From assembly GCA_023432985.1 (NCBI GenBank), contig JAEZEQ010000015.1, positions 1-44,431 of the forward strand: a DNA stretch of 44,431 nucleotides, given 5' to 3'. This document shows, in pieces, positions 8,516 through 16,637 of the stretch (positions are counted from its first letter, which is position 1; the number at the start of each line of letters is the position of its first letter). Origin of the DNA: Bacteroidota bacterium (GTDB lineage Bacteria > Bacteroidota > Bacteroidia > CAIKAF01). A program made the translations under genes and the position numbers. The notes under the pieces were generated by a model, which saw only the letters and a program-made list of their open reading frames with translations, was not told the origin of the DNA and searched no databases.

Positions 8516-9880
8516 TTATAATTTCCCATATTTTACACTCGGCTCTGCTGCCATACTAATTTCGTCCTGAGCTTGTCGAAGGGCTGCTTCTTTCACCCTT
8601 ACCTGCCCATTCATCAACATGGGCAACAACCAGTCTCGCAAGGCGGTGAGGTGTTGGTTTTGTTTATGGTTGTTTCCAATTGTTTCATAAATTGATTGAA
8701 CCTTTTCATTGAATTTTTTAACCAAATCAATTGGTGGTAAGACAAGCTTAAAACCTTTGACTAATGAACCATTAAGATTATTGATATTGGTTCCTAAACA
8801 CTCGTTTTTTATTGTGGCAAACATAAATTCAGACTGAGTGTAGGAATATAGATAGTATCTGAAATCTTTTTTAGCAACGATTTTTGCACAAAACGCACCA
8901 AAAGAAACTTCTTTATCAAAATAGTAAAAACCATTTTTCCCAATATGTTCCTTACTACCACTCGACATAGTAATTAAAATATCAAACCTATTTAATAATT
9001 GGATTTTAGATACATTCTGTTTCGGCACGTAAACCATATTATCTAAATCAAGGACATTCCCAGTGATGTTCGTAGCTCTTAGAACAGGAATAGTATCTTC
9101 ATCATTTTCATCTTTAATTTCACTTGAGTCATATGTAACACCCCTTACAAGCTCTGCAATTTTACCAAGTGTACCAGCCTCCCACCCCTCAGGAATCTCT
9201 CTTTTCAACTCTGCATTGTACACCATTTTACCGCCTGAGGATTTGTAGGGTTTACCATTTGCATCTGGAAAATCAAACTGCACAAACCAATAGTCGTACA
9301 GCGTTTTTGCCATTGCTTCCAACTCTCGGTTGATTTTGTTGTTCAGCTCGATTTTGGCGTCTAAGTCGGATAGAACTTTGGCAATGGATTTTTGGGTGGG
9401 GAGGTCGGGAAGGTATAAAGGGATTGATTTTATAATGTCTAATGTAAGTGTTAAACGTTGTCCACTACCACTTGCATTATTTTCAAAGTATTTCTTTCCA
9501 TATTCTGTGTTTAGCCAGAAGTGTAGAAATGCCCCGTCCAGTTTATCAGAATAAGGTGTAATTAATGCTAAGTGATACCCTAAAACAACATCTTCAAAAT
9601 CTTCTGCAATAAATGTTGGAATTCCAATGTCATTTCGCTTTTCGCTATCTTTTGTAATTGCAACTTGTCCTTTTTTTAATAAGAATTTTTCATATTCATT
9701 ATCATTGCAAGTAGCAATCATAAAATCCTGAGATTTCTCCTTGTTGATGAATGAATATTTGTAAACATCAGTGTAATTGCACAAACGAATTGGTTTTTCT
9801 CCTTCCGTAGTTTTTTTATCAACGTTGCTCAATTTTATATCTGCAACGGTATCAAGTTTAACCTTTCTCCAATTATTCAT
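8516..9880 (-). CDS. hsdS: Type I restriction-modification specificity subunit HsdS
   Basis: 454 residues, two target-recognition domains and their spacers. The first half ends in the conserved helix LPDLPTQKSIAKVLSDLDAK, followed by INRELEAMAKTLYDYWFVQF. The second domain begins at GWEAGTLGKIAELVRG and ends with HLTALRDWLLPMLMNGQ. It sets the bipartite DNA target for both methylation and cleavage. The start overlaps the end of hsdM by 8 nt, typical for co-translated subunits. The last 20 residues (from about LRQAQDEISMAAEP) are encoded by a widespread short palindromic-type repeat at 8566-8582, so the C-terminus has probably been extended by a repeat insertion. The target sequence cannot be read from the protein. 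Confidence 0.93.
   Translation of the reverse strand: MNNWRKVKLDTVADIKLSNVDKKTTEGEKPIRLCNYTDVYKYSFINKEKSQDFMIATCNDNEYEKFLLKKGQVAITKDSEKRNDIGIPTFIAEDFEDVVLGYHLALITPYSDKLDGAFLHFWLNTEYGKKYFENNASGSGQRLTLTLDIIKSIPLYLPDLPTQKSIAKVLSDLDAKIELNNKINRELEAMAKTLYDYWFVQFDFPDANGKPYKSSGGKMVYNAELKREIPEGWEAGTLGKIAELVRGVTYDSSEIKDENDEDTIPVLRATNITGNVLDLDNMVYVPKQNVSKIQLLNRFDILITMSSGSKEHIGKNGFYYFDKEVSFGAFCAKIVAKKDFRYYLYSYTQSEFMFATIKNECLGTNINNLNGSLVKGFKLVLPPIDLVKKFNEKVQSIYETIGNNHKQNQHLTALRDWLLPMLMNGQVRVKEAALRQAQDEISMAAEPSVKYGKL
8566..8582. repeat. Short interspersed repeat at the 3' end of hsdS
   Basis: CCTGAGCTTGTCGAAGG, on the other strand CCTTCGACAAGCTCAGG, is a short sequence I recall as a common intergenic repeat in many bacterial genomes. 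Here it lies inside a reading frame and encodes RQAQD near the HsdS C-terminus. A genome-wide count would show whether it is repeated in this organism. Confidence 0.45.
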
Positions 9881-11510
9881 ACCCCAACCCTTTTAAATTA
9901 TTCTGAATCTCCATTTCCAATTCCCTGCCTTCGGCAAAGAGTTGGTTGAGGTTGTTTTCAAAGCCTTTCATCTTAGCGGTGAACTCCTCTGCGGTAATGT
10001 CCACATATTCAATTTTCACCTCAAAATATTGCCCTGCACTTAGGGAGTAGTTTTTCTGTTTAATCTCATCATAGCTTACCACCACCGAGAAATCGTCCAC
10101 GGCTTTACGTTGATTGAATGTGTCAATAATTTGCTGCTCTTCGGCAGGAGTGAGTACCGTTTTTTGGTTTTTGCCTTCTTTTACGGTTTCGCCTAAGTTG
10201 GAGGCATCTATCAGCACTACTTCGCTTTTGTTGGTTTTGTCCAAAAACACAATGCTCACATTGGTGCCCGTAGTAGCAAAAATATTGCTTGGCATACTCA
10301 CCACACCTGCCAGAATTTTGCTCTCCACCATTTTTTCACGAATCTTTTTGTCAATACCACTCTGTGCGGTGATAAAACCCGTAGGCACAACAATGGCGGC
10401 CTTTCCTTTTTTGCTGAGCGAGTGCATAATGTGCTGCAAAAAGAGACTGTAAATCGCCATTTTGTCTTTGGCCTTTTTAGGCACTTTGGGAACGCCCGCA
10501 AAAAAGCGTTCGTTGTTTTCCTTGCTGTCCAAATCATCCCGATAATCGGAAAAGTCAAGCTTAAAAGGCGGATTGGAAACGATATAATCGAATTTTTCCA
10601 AATTACCTTCCTTGTCTTTGTGGTAAGGGTGCAAAATGGTATTCCCCTGAATGATGTTTTGAATGGAATGTACCAGATTGTTCAAAATCAAGTTCAGTCG
10701 TAAGAGGCTCGAAGATTTTTGGCTCACATCCTGCGAATAGATGGTGCATTTGTCTTCGCCAATGGCGTGGGCAATGTTCATCAAAAGCGTACCCGAACCT
10801 GCCGAAGGGTCATACACGGTTACATCTTGGTCGGGTTCGTTCACCAAAATAGCCGCCATAATTTTGGCTACTGCGTGGGGCGTAAAATACTCGGCATATT
10901 TGCCTCCGCTGTTGGTGTTGTAGTCTTTAATCAGGTATTCAAAAATGGTGGCGTAGAAATCGAATTTTTGGTTAAAAATATGCTCAAAGCTCACGCCTAC
11001 CAGTTTGTTGATGATGGCTTTTGCAAAGGCATCTCGCTTGCTGCCGTCACTGATATATTCGGTAATGCGGTCGAAAAGCACCACTTTGGCACCACCATCT
11101 GTTTTCACCGAGAAAATATCGTTGTTGCTGATGGCAATGTCCAGCAAGGTATCGTCAAAGAGTTTGGCAAAATCGCTTTCGTTTTGTCGGCTGAAGAGCG
11201 TGGAGATAAAATGCTGCGGTTTTAGTTTGGCGGTATCTGCACCCAATTGCAGCAGCAACATTTCGTAATCATCATCCGAATAGGATTTTACGGTTTCTTC
11301 CCAGTTTTCGGATTTTTTTAGTTTCGGGTCAAGTTTTTTAAGTTCAAATGCAAACTTGTCGTTCATAAACTTATACAGGAATACCTGTGTAATGATTTTG
11401 AACTCGTTGCCATCATTGCCCAAACCGTAATTGGCGCTGATGCTTTTCAGGCTATCAATGAGGGCTTTGGTTTTTTCTTTAAAATCTATGTCGTTCATAT
11501 TTCTATCCAC
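9873..11510 (-). CDS. hsdM: Type I restriction-modification methyltransferase HsdM
   Basis: 545 residues, the usual HsdM length. An N-terminal helical domain (about 1-150) precedes an N6-adenine methyltransferase fold with the SAM-binding motif DPSAGSGTLLMNIAHAIG (about residues 235-252) and the catalytic motif NPPF (residues 313-316). With two HsdM and one HsdS it forms the modification enzyme; adding HsdR gives the restriction complex. It is separated from hsdR by 864 nt that contain a transposase gene and a palindrome array, whereas it overlaps hsdS. That spacing suggests the insertion came later and split an originally compact operon. Confidence 0.95.
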   Translation of the reverse strand: MDRNMNDIDFKEKTKALIDSLKSISANYGLGNDGNEFKIITQVFLYKFMNDKFAFELKKLDPKLKKSENWEETVKSYSDDDYEMLLLQLGADTAKLKPQHFISTLFSRQNESDFAKLFDDTLLDIAISNNDIFSVKTDGGAKVVLFDRITEYISDGSKRDAFAKAIINKLVGVSFEHIFNQKFDFYATIFEYLIKDYNTNSGGKYAEYFTPHAVAKIMAAILVNEPDQDVTVYDPSAGSGTLLMNIAHAIGEDKCTIYSQDVSQKSSSLLRLNLILNNLVHSIQNIIQGNTILHPYHKDKEGNLEKFDYIVSNPPFKLDFSDYRDDLDSKENNERFFAGVPKVPKKAKDKMAIYSLFLQHIMHSLSKKGKAAIVVPTGFITAQSGIDKKIREKMVESKILAGVVSMPSNIFATTGTNVSIVFLDKTNKSEVVLIDASNLGETVKEGKNQKTVLTPAEEQQIIDTFNQRKAVDDFSVVVSYDEIKQKNYSLSAGQYFEVKIEYVDITAEEFTAKMKGFENNLNQLFAEGRELEMEIQNNLKGLGYE

Positions 11511-11529
11511 TCTTTTAATTTTTTATTTC

Positions 11530-11789
11530 GCACCGTTGGTGCTTAATGGTATTTTGTCCTTTGTACCTTGGGCGATGCCCAAGGCTTTTGATTTTGCACC
11601 GTTGGTGCTTTGTTTAGCGATGGTTTTCATACCTCGGGCTTTGCCTAAGGTTAATGATTCAGCACCGTTGGTGCTTTGTTTGTTCACATTATTTAAAAGT
11701 AAACTAGCACCAACGGTGCGATGAGCATTAGCATAGTCCGAAAGGGCTATGCTAGAATGCGATAATTTGTATTTAAGCACCAAAGGTGC
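11530..11789. repeat. REP-like palindrome array (period 66 nt) beside the Y1 transposase
   Basis: Five short palindromes of the form GCACC-NNN-GGTGC start at 11530, 11596, 11662, 11707 and 11777. The first three are exactly 66 nt apart. Between them lie larger hairpins: CCTTGGGCGATGCCCAAGG (11566-11584), a decayed copy exactly 66 nt on (11632-11650), and a different hairpin at 11729-11754 with 11-bp arms and a GAAA loop. The alternation of two palindrome types resembles the REP/BIME arrays mobilised by REP-associated tyrosine transposases. The array starts 19 nt beyond the hsdM start codon and its last element lies just past the transposase stop. The open frame through it is an artefact of the 66-nt period (22 codons). 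Confidence 0.8.
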
Positions 11790-11793
11790 GAAA

Positions 11794-12246
11794 TTAATCC
11801 CATAAATATCTTTCATCATATTCTACCTTGTATTTTTTTATAAACGCTAAATATTCTTCTTGAAATGTTTTCTTTCTGTGATGTTCTGCTTGATTTTCAA
11901 TGTACCTCACCACCACATCAATTTCCGCAGGATTAACTGAAAAACTACCATATCCTCTTTGCCAATAAAAGTTTTGATATTTTTCGCCTTTGGTTTTTAT
12001 CCATTTTGAAGAATGGGACTTCACTTCTTCTATTAACTTCATCAATGCAATTTTACGAGACAATACGCAAAGAATGTGAATGTGGTCTTTATAACCACCT
12101 ATTTTAACAGGATTGCATTCAATATTTTTACATATCCCTCCTATGTATTGAAATAATTCCTGCTCAATTTTTTCATCAATAAATGGATATCTATCCTTTG
12201 TGCTGAAAGTGATATGGATGTAATTATAGGCTATTGACTGAGGCAT
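11794..12246 (-). CDS. tnpA: IS200/IS605-type Y1 (REP-associated, RAYT-like) transposase
   Basis: 150 residues, normal for this family. The metal-binding HUH motif is DHIHILC (His55, His57) and the catalytic tyrosine is Tyr115 in VVRYIENQ; the usual FYWQRGYGSFSV segment lies between them. The protein nicks and rejoins single-stranded DNA at hairpins. All key residues are present, so the enzyme looks intact. There is no TnpB partner. Palindromes of one family lie on both sides (11530-11789 and, decayed, 12284-12362), which fits a REP-type unit. The gene is in the same direction as hsdR and hsdM and sits between them. Confidence 0.9.
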   Translation of the reverse strand: MPQSIAYNYIHITFSTKDRYPFIDEKIEQELFQYIGGICKNIECNPVKIGGYKDHIHILCVLSRKIALMKLIEEVKSHSSKWIKTKGEKYQNFYWQRGYGSFSVNPAEIDVVVRYIENQAEHHRKKTFQEEYLAFIKKYKVEYDERYLWD

Positions 12247-12283
12247 ATTTAAAATAGAAGTTTGATTGAATTGATTTTATCTC

Positions 12284-12362
12284 ACACCTTTGATGCCAGA
12301 TTGTATTATTTCATTTTTGCTTTGAGTATTGATCAAGGCTATTGATATTGCGCCTTTGGTTC
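12284..12362. repeat. Two decayed copies of the transposase-associated palindrome
   Basis: ACACCTTTGATGC (12284-12296) and GCGCCTTTGGTTC (12350-12362) each differ at two positions from GCACCTTTGGTGC, the form seen downstream of the transposase. They lie between the transposase start and the hsdR stop and mark the other side of the inserted unit. Confidence 0.5.
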
Positions 12363-12374
12363 TCTTATTTATTT

Positions 12375-15300
12375 TCATATAACCCTTCCGTAAAATTCGT
12401 TCATATATTCGTTTACCACCAAGTTGTTGATGTACTTGGATGATTCCGCATTGAGGTTAAACTTGTTTTTGTTTTTGAATTGGTCAATCACCAACCGCAT
12501 CATTTGCGTGCTGAAATAACTTTCATTTTCCAACAACCTTGTGTTTTGCAATACCTGTAAATCTGCATCCTGTTTTACATTTATCAAGGCTTCATAAATC
12601 TGACTTTCTTTTTGGGTCAAATCGCCTTTTTCAACCAATCTTTTGTGGATGCGGGCATATTTCGGGTCGCTGTTGTATTTATCTTTCAGCAAATTGTTTT
12701 GGCGGTTGAGTTCCTTCACTTTTTCATATATCTGCGTGAGTGCTCCAATGTTTCTCCGCATTTCGTCTTGTGTAATCTCGTCCAGATTTTTCTTGTCAAA
12801 AAGGCGTTTCAATTCTTCATATAGCGAAACAAACTCAGGGTCTTTCTTATCGAAATTACTCGCCAACGTTTCACGTGTTTTACGCAAAGTGTCTTTCAGT
12901 TGGTCTGCCAATACCAATTCTTCTTCTGATATTTTGGTAAAGTGAAACAGCACATCTTCCAAAGCCACATTCAACAAATTGGTATTGTCAATATTGTTTT
13001 TGAGTGCCTCTTGTGTATTGAGTAGGGCTAAATGATTTTCTGTTTCACGGTACAGTTGCCCCAACTTTTTAAAGTCGATTTTATCCAACAAATCAAAATG
13101 ACCAAACAAGCGAATCAAGTTATACAAACTCTTGGCATTGCCCAATGCTTTTTTTATTAGCAAAACCTTTTCTCTGTCTTGAATTTGGGTGATTTGTTGT
13201 GAAAAAAGTTCTGCATTATTGGTGTCGAAGTGAAAGAGGATTTCTTTGATGTCGGCAATTTCTTCTTCAATCTCTTCTTTGGATTTGAAAAGGTTGGAGT
13301 AGAACTCCATTTCATCACCCAGTTCGGCTTGTAATTCGTCAAAATAGGCTTTGTTGGTCGCGTCAAACTCCGCTCTGATGTCGGCAAAGTCCACCACATA
13401 GCCGTATTTGAAATTTTTGTAGGTTCGATTTACTCGTGTGAGCGTTTGCAACAGATTGTGGCGTTTGATAACCCGTCCAATGTAGAGTTTCTTCAATCGC
13501 TTGGCATCAAAACCAGTCAGAAGCATATTGTAAACAAAGAGAAAATCAATTTTTCCGTCTTTGAAATCTTCAACCAAATCTTTACGCTCGTCTTTTGTAC
13601 CAATGTCGTGCAGTATTAGAGCAGCAGAATTTACCTTGTAGCTGTTTTTTAGTTTGGATTTGTATGCTGCTTTTGGTTCGGCTGCCATTGGTAGGTCAGA
13701 AATTACATCTTCATTCAAGGCATATTTTTGATTGAAAATTTCAAACATTTCTTTGGCTTGGTCAGAACTATCGCAAACCACCATTCCGCCAATACTTGCA
13801 TCAGAAAAAGTCAAGCGGCTTTTTTCAAAATCGTTCACAATGTATTCCAGCATTGGCTCCACAAAACTGCGGTGAGCAAATACTTTTTTCTTTTCAATGT
13901 CGCCTTTCAGTACTTTGATTTTGTCCAAAGCATCTTGCAGCACAATTTTGTAATCGCTTGCTATTTCTTCACGAATCAAGCGTAATGTGTAGCCATCAGC
14001 AATAGAAGCATTGTAATAGTATTTGTGAATGTAATCACCAAACAAATCCTTGGAATAATAGTCTTTTGAAATCAAAGGCGTACCAGTTAAACCGATTTTT
14101 ATGGCGTCTTTGTCCGATTGAGTAAGGTTAGCCAAAAAGCTGCCTTGTGGATTGTAGCTTCTGTGTACTTCATCCAAAAAGTAAATCCGTTGAATATTGA
14201 TGTCATAATCCTGCGACTGCACCACATTGGCTTCTTCGCTGAATTTTTGAATGTTCACCACCGTGATTTCGGGTTTGCCCGAATGGTTGTGAATGGCAGT
14301 GGTGGTTTTGATAGATTTTACAAAATCGTTCTTTGAATCTACAATATGCACCGTAAGGCCACGAGCGGTAAACTCTCGTTTGGCTTGAATAAGCAAGTCC
14401 AAACGGTCAACAATAAAGTAGAATTTGGGAATGACTTTTTTCTTTTGGAAATAGTCGGTCAGGTAACGCACATTGTAATAAGCTAAAGCGGTTTTTCCAC
14501 TTCCTTGCGTATGCCAAATGATGCCTTTTTTGATGCCGCTTTCCAGTTTGTTTTCAATGGCTTTGGTGGCGAAAATCTGCGGATAACGCATTACGTGTTT
14601 TTCAATGCCTTTGGTTTCGTCCACATAGGCAATCGCATATTTCAGGATAAAAGCCAGTCTGTCTTTGCTGAATAGCGAAGTAGAAACACGATTGGTTGGA
14701 GTGTTGGTGTCTTTGTTAGTCAAAAACTCAGGCGAATTCTTGATTACTGCCAGGTTGTTGTCCTTTAGAATGAAGTTTTCCAAATCGTCATTTTCAGGAG
14801 CTAACAAGGTTGCAAGGTCTAAACTTTCTTCTTCTCTGAAATAGTTGAAAATCGGTTGTTTGTAAGATGGCGAAGCATAAAAAGCACCTTTTAGCGGTTC
14901 AATTTCTTCATTGTCATACTCCATATTGTTGGAGAAAACCATCAATTGCGTGAGGTTGACAAACTTTCTGAATTTCTTGTTTTGAAATCGTTTGTTGATG
15001 CGTTCACGCTCTGCAATAATGCCGTCACGGTTATTTGGTTTCTTCACCTCGATAAAAACCAAAGGCATTCCATTAATTACAAGAATGATGTCGGGTCTAA
15101 ATTCGTCATCACCGTTTTTGTATGTCAGTTCGGTTACAACGTGAAAAGAGTTGTTTTCAAAATTTTCAAAGTCAATGAGTTTTGTTCCTGATTCACTTGT
15201 CAGTTTTTCATAAAAAGCTTTTCCTAGGTCTTCGTTGTCCAGTAGTAGGGAAGTGTCTACCAAGAGTCTTTCTGCTTGGTCTTGGTCAAAGTCAGGATTT

Positions 15301-15452
15301 ATTCTACAAATGGATTTCTTAAAAATGTCAGTGAATATGTTTGTGTCGGTATCCCAAACAGCGTCTTTGAGTGAAAGGTACTTGTAACCCAATCTGCACA
15401 AATGCAGAATGGCAGGTATTTTCACTCTTGAATCTTCATTAAATTTCGTCAT
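12375..15452 (-). CDS. hsdR: Type I restriction endonuclease HsdR
   Basis: 1025 residues. An N-terminal PD-(D/E)XK nuclease is seen at Asp121 (FRPDIIL) and Glu135-x-Lys137 (IEVKKPN). The superfamily-2 translocase follows, with Walker A QGSGKT (316-321), Walker B as DEVH (427-430, a variant of the more common DEAH) and GLTGTPL. The second motor domain contains LTGFDAKRLKKLYIGR and LQTLTRVNR, and a helical HsdM-binding tail ends the protein. All catalytic residues are present, so the enzyme should be active. It is the first gene of its module; I see no TAnnTTTG box between site C and its start. Confidence 0.96.
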   Translation of the reverse strand: MTKFNEDSRVKIPAILHLCRLGYKYLSLKDAVWDTDTNIFTDIFKKSICRINPDFDQDQAERLLVDTSLLLDNEDLGKAFYEKLTSESGTKLIDFENFENNSFHVVTELTYKNGDDEFRPDIILVINGMPLVFIEVKKPNNRDGIIAERERINKRFQNKKFRKFVNLTQLMVFSNNMEYDNEEIEPLKGAFYASPSYKQPIFNYFREEESLDLATLLAPENDDLENFILKDNNLAVIKNSPEFLTNKDTNTPTNRVSTSLFSKDRLAFILKYAIAYVDETKGIEKHVMRYPQIFATKAIENKLESGIKKGIIWHTQGSGKTALAYYNVRYLTDYFQKKKVIPKFYFIVDRLDLLIQAKREFTARGLTVHIVDSKNDFVKSIKTTTAIHNHSGKPEITVVNIQKFSEEANVVQSQDYDINIQRIYFLDEVHRSYNPQGSFLANLTQSDKDAIKIGLTGTPLISKDYYSKDLFGDYIHKYYYNASIADGYTLRLIREEIASDYKIVLQDALDKIKVLKGDIEKKKVFAHRSFVEPMLEYIVNDFEKSRLTFSDASIGGMVVCDSSDQAKEMFEIFNQKYALNEDVISDLPMAAEPKAAYKSKLKNSYKVNSAALILHDIGTKDERKDLVEDFKDGKIDFLFVYNMLLTGFDAKRLKKLYIGRVIKRHNLLQTLTRVNRTYKNFKYGYVVDFADIRAEFDATNKAYFDELQAELGDEMEFYSNLFKSKEEIEEEIADIKEILFHFDTNNAELFSQQITQIQDREKVLLIKKALGNAKSLYNLIRLFGHFDLLDKIDFKKLGQLYRETENHLALLNTQEALKNNIDNTNLLNVALEDVLFHFTKISEEELVLADQLKDTLRKTRETLASNFDKKDPEFVSLYEELKRLFDKKNLDEITQDEMRRNIGALTQIYEKVKELNRQNNLLKDKYNSDPKYARIHKRLVEKGDLTQKESQIYEALINVKQDADLQVLQNTRLLENESYFSTQMMRLVIDQFKNKNKFNLNAESSKYINNLVVNEYMNEFYGRVI

Positions 15453-15481
15453 ACTATAATTCTGTCAGTTGAGCAGTCCGA

Positions 15482-15566
15482 GCGTTGGCAAGAAAACAGC
15501 TCTTTTGCAAGCCGAAGTTTTGGCTTGTGCGGTGGGGCTTGTAAATGTGCTGTTTTGTGCGTTGGC
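15482..15566. repeat. Nested hairpin region between hsdR and site C
   Basis: AAAACAGC (15493-15500) pairs with GCTGTTTT (15549-15556). Inside, CAAGCC (15508-15513) pairs with GGCTTG (15522-15527). The whole is flanked by direct copies of GCGTTGGC at 15482 and 15559. The loop wording (GTGCGG) and CAAGCC/GGCTTG arms recall the hairpin at 6489-6533 at the other end of the module. It may affect hsdR expression because it becomes part of the 5' leader. Confidence 0.45.
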
Positions 15567-15610
15567 TTGTCATTTCTTAATCTCTGTTTTTTTGTTCGGT
15601 TTCGTTTTTT

Positions 15611-15625
15611 ACACTGAGCGATAAC
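15611..15625. repeat. Terminal inverted repeat, upstream edge of the type I module
   Basis: ACACTGAGCGATAAC faces GTTATCGCTTCGGTGT at 6415-6430. Its AAC is the outer end of site C. The pair delimits exactly the hsdR-to-DUF262 module. Confidence 0.7.
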
Positions 15626-15752
15626 GTTTCTCAGCTATACGCAGGCAGGGATTTAACCACTGAATTTCCTAAGAAGAGCTGAACTTTAAATTTACTACTT
15701 TCCTGTCCTACGAAGCATGAAACCCCTGCTTGCGTATAAGTGATGTTGGGCG
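15618..15752 (-). repeat. attC-like palindromic site C (between the Zorya and type I modules)
   Basis: 135 nt. On the minus strand it begins GCCCAAC, an exact match to the attC R'' consensus RYYYAAC, and ends GTTATCGC. The main stem is TATACGCA (15636-15643) with TGCGTATA (15731-15738), continued after one mismatch by GCAGGG with CCCTGC. Six and ten unpaired bases separate this stem from the AAC/GTT boxes, like the unpaired central spacer of attC sites. Its loop is unrelated to that of sites A and B except for TTAACCACT, which all three contain. Confidence 0.6.
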
Positions 15753-15779
15753 TCTGGCCTTCTATTTCTCTTTGGTTTA

Positions 15780-16637
15780 TCATTCGTTTTCTCTGTCAAA
15801 TCTGTTTAAAAGTCCAATGTTTTTGATTTCCAAAATGTGTCTGTATTTGTTTACAAATGTTTTAAGTTCAATTCTCATTCTTCGTTTGTTGAAGTTCTCT
15901 GTATGAATGTCGTCTTTAAAGGCGTGACATAGCTTGCAAAGACACATTAAATTAGATTCGTCTGTATTCGTTAAATCCCAACCTGTTATGTGGTCTGTAT
16001 CGATAAACCGTTTGTCGTAATTACTTTCAAGGTCTGAACCGCCAAAACCGCAACTTTCACAAGTGTAATCAACAGATTTTTTATAGGCAGTTGATATTTT
16101 TTGCCAATTAAACGGTCTTCCAAATATATCCGTATTTTCAGAAGGTTTTTCAATATTCTTCTTCTGATTTAAATCTAACGAGTTGTAAAATTCATCAGTA
16201 TTGTTTAATACGGGTTGCCTATTTTCAAGCAACTTAATTTTACAATTTCCACATAAGCTTAGCACCACATCTTCGTAAAGGATTTGTGGTTTGGAAAATC
16301 TTTCAGAAATTGTAACACATTTTGTATTTGACCAATTGTAGTACTTATTAAACCATCCATTTTCTTTGAAAGATTGAATCGTTGAGCATTCAACTAAATG
16401 ATATTTTGGCAAACCATTTTCTTTAACTTTATAATCTTTGTTTATAAAATATCCTTTTTGCCAAACCCCATTAAAATTTAAATATACACCGTCAATTCTC
16501 CAATCTATATTTTTCTTTTTTTCTTCTTCGGTTAAATCCTTAGTTCCAATGAAAACATTGTCTTCATATTCTGCAAGGCGTTTAATCCCAATGGAATCAA
16601 GAAAATTGTGGCTTAATTTAAAATCGTGTAGGTTCAT
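15780..16637 (-). CDS. zorE: HNH endonuclease in the ZorE position of a Zorya type II-like system
   Basis: 285 residues. The C-terminal half carries a zinc-supported HNH fold: CESC (Cys193/196), then DTDHITGWD with His216, Asn229 (ESNLMCLC), and CKLCHAF with Cys234/237 and His238. The N-terminal 180 residues match nothing I recognise but include an extra CxxC (Cys129/132), possibly a second zinc site. Its ATG overlaps the zorB stop by 4 nt, so it is translationally coupled to zorB. In known Zorya type II systems the third gene (ZorE) is an HNH enzyme thought to nick invading DNA. Assignment here rests on the HNH fold plus context; sequence homology to known ZorE is untested. Confidence 0.7.
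   Translation of the reverse strand: MNLHDFKLSHNFLDSIGIKRLAEYEDNVFIGTKDLTEEEKKKNIDWRIDGVYLNFNGVWQKGYFINKDYKVKENGLPKYHLVECSTIQSFKENGWFNKYYNWSNTKCVTISERFSKPQILYEDVVLSLCGNCKIKLLENRQPVLNNTDEFYNSLDLNQKKNIEKPSENTDIFGRPFNWQKISTAYKKSVDYTCESCGFGGSDLESNYDKRFIDTDHITGWDLTNTDESNLMCLCKLCHAFKDDIHTENFNKRRMRIELKTFVNKYRHILEIKNIGLLNRFDRENE

Noticed and set aside
11530..11789. Possible CRISPR array (regular 66-nt repeats)
   Set aside because: The units are palindromes with related, not unique, sequence between them, there are only three regular units, and no cas gene is present; a Y1 transposase sits beside them instead.
11523..11819. 98-codon open frame on the minus strand next to the transposase
   Set aside because: The translation repeats every 22 residues because the DNA repeats every 66 nt; the sequence consists of palindromes, not codons under selection.
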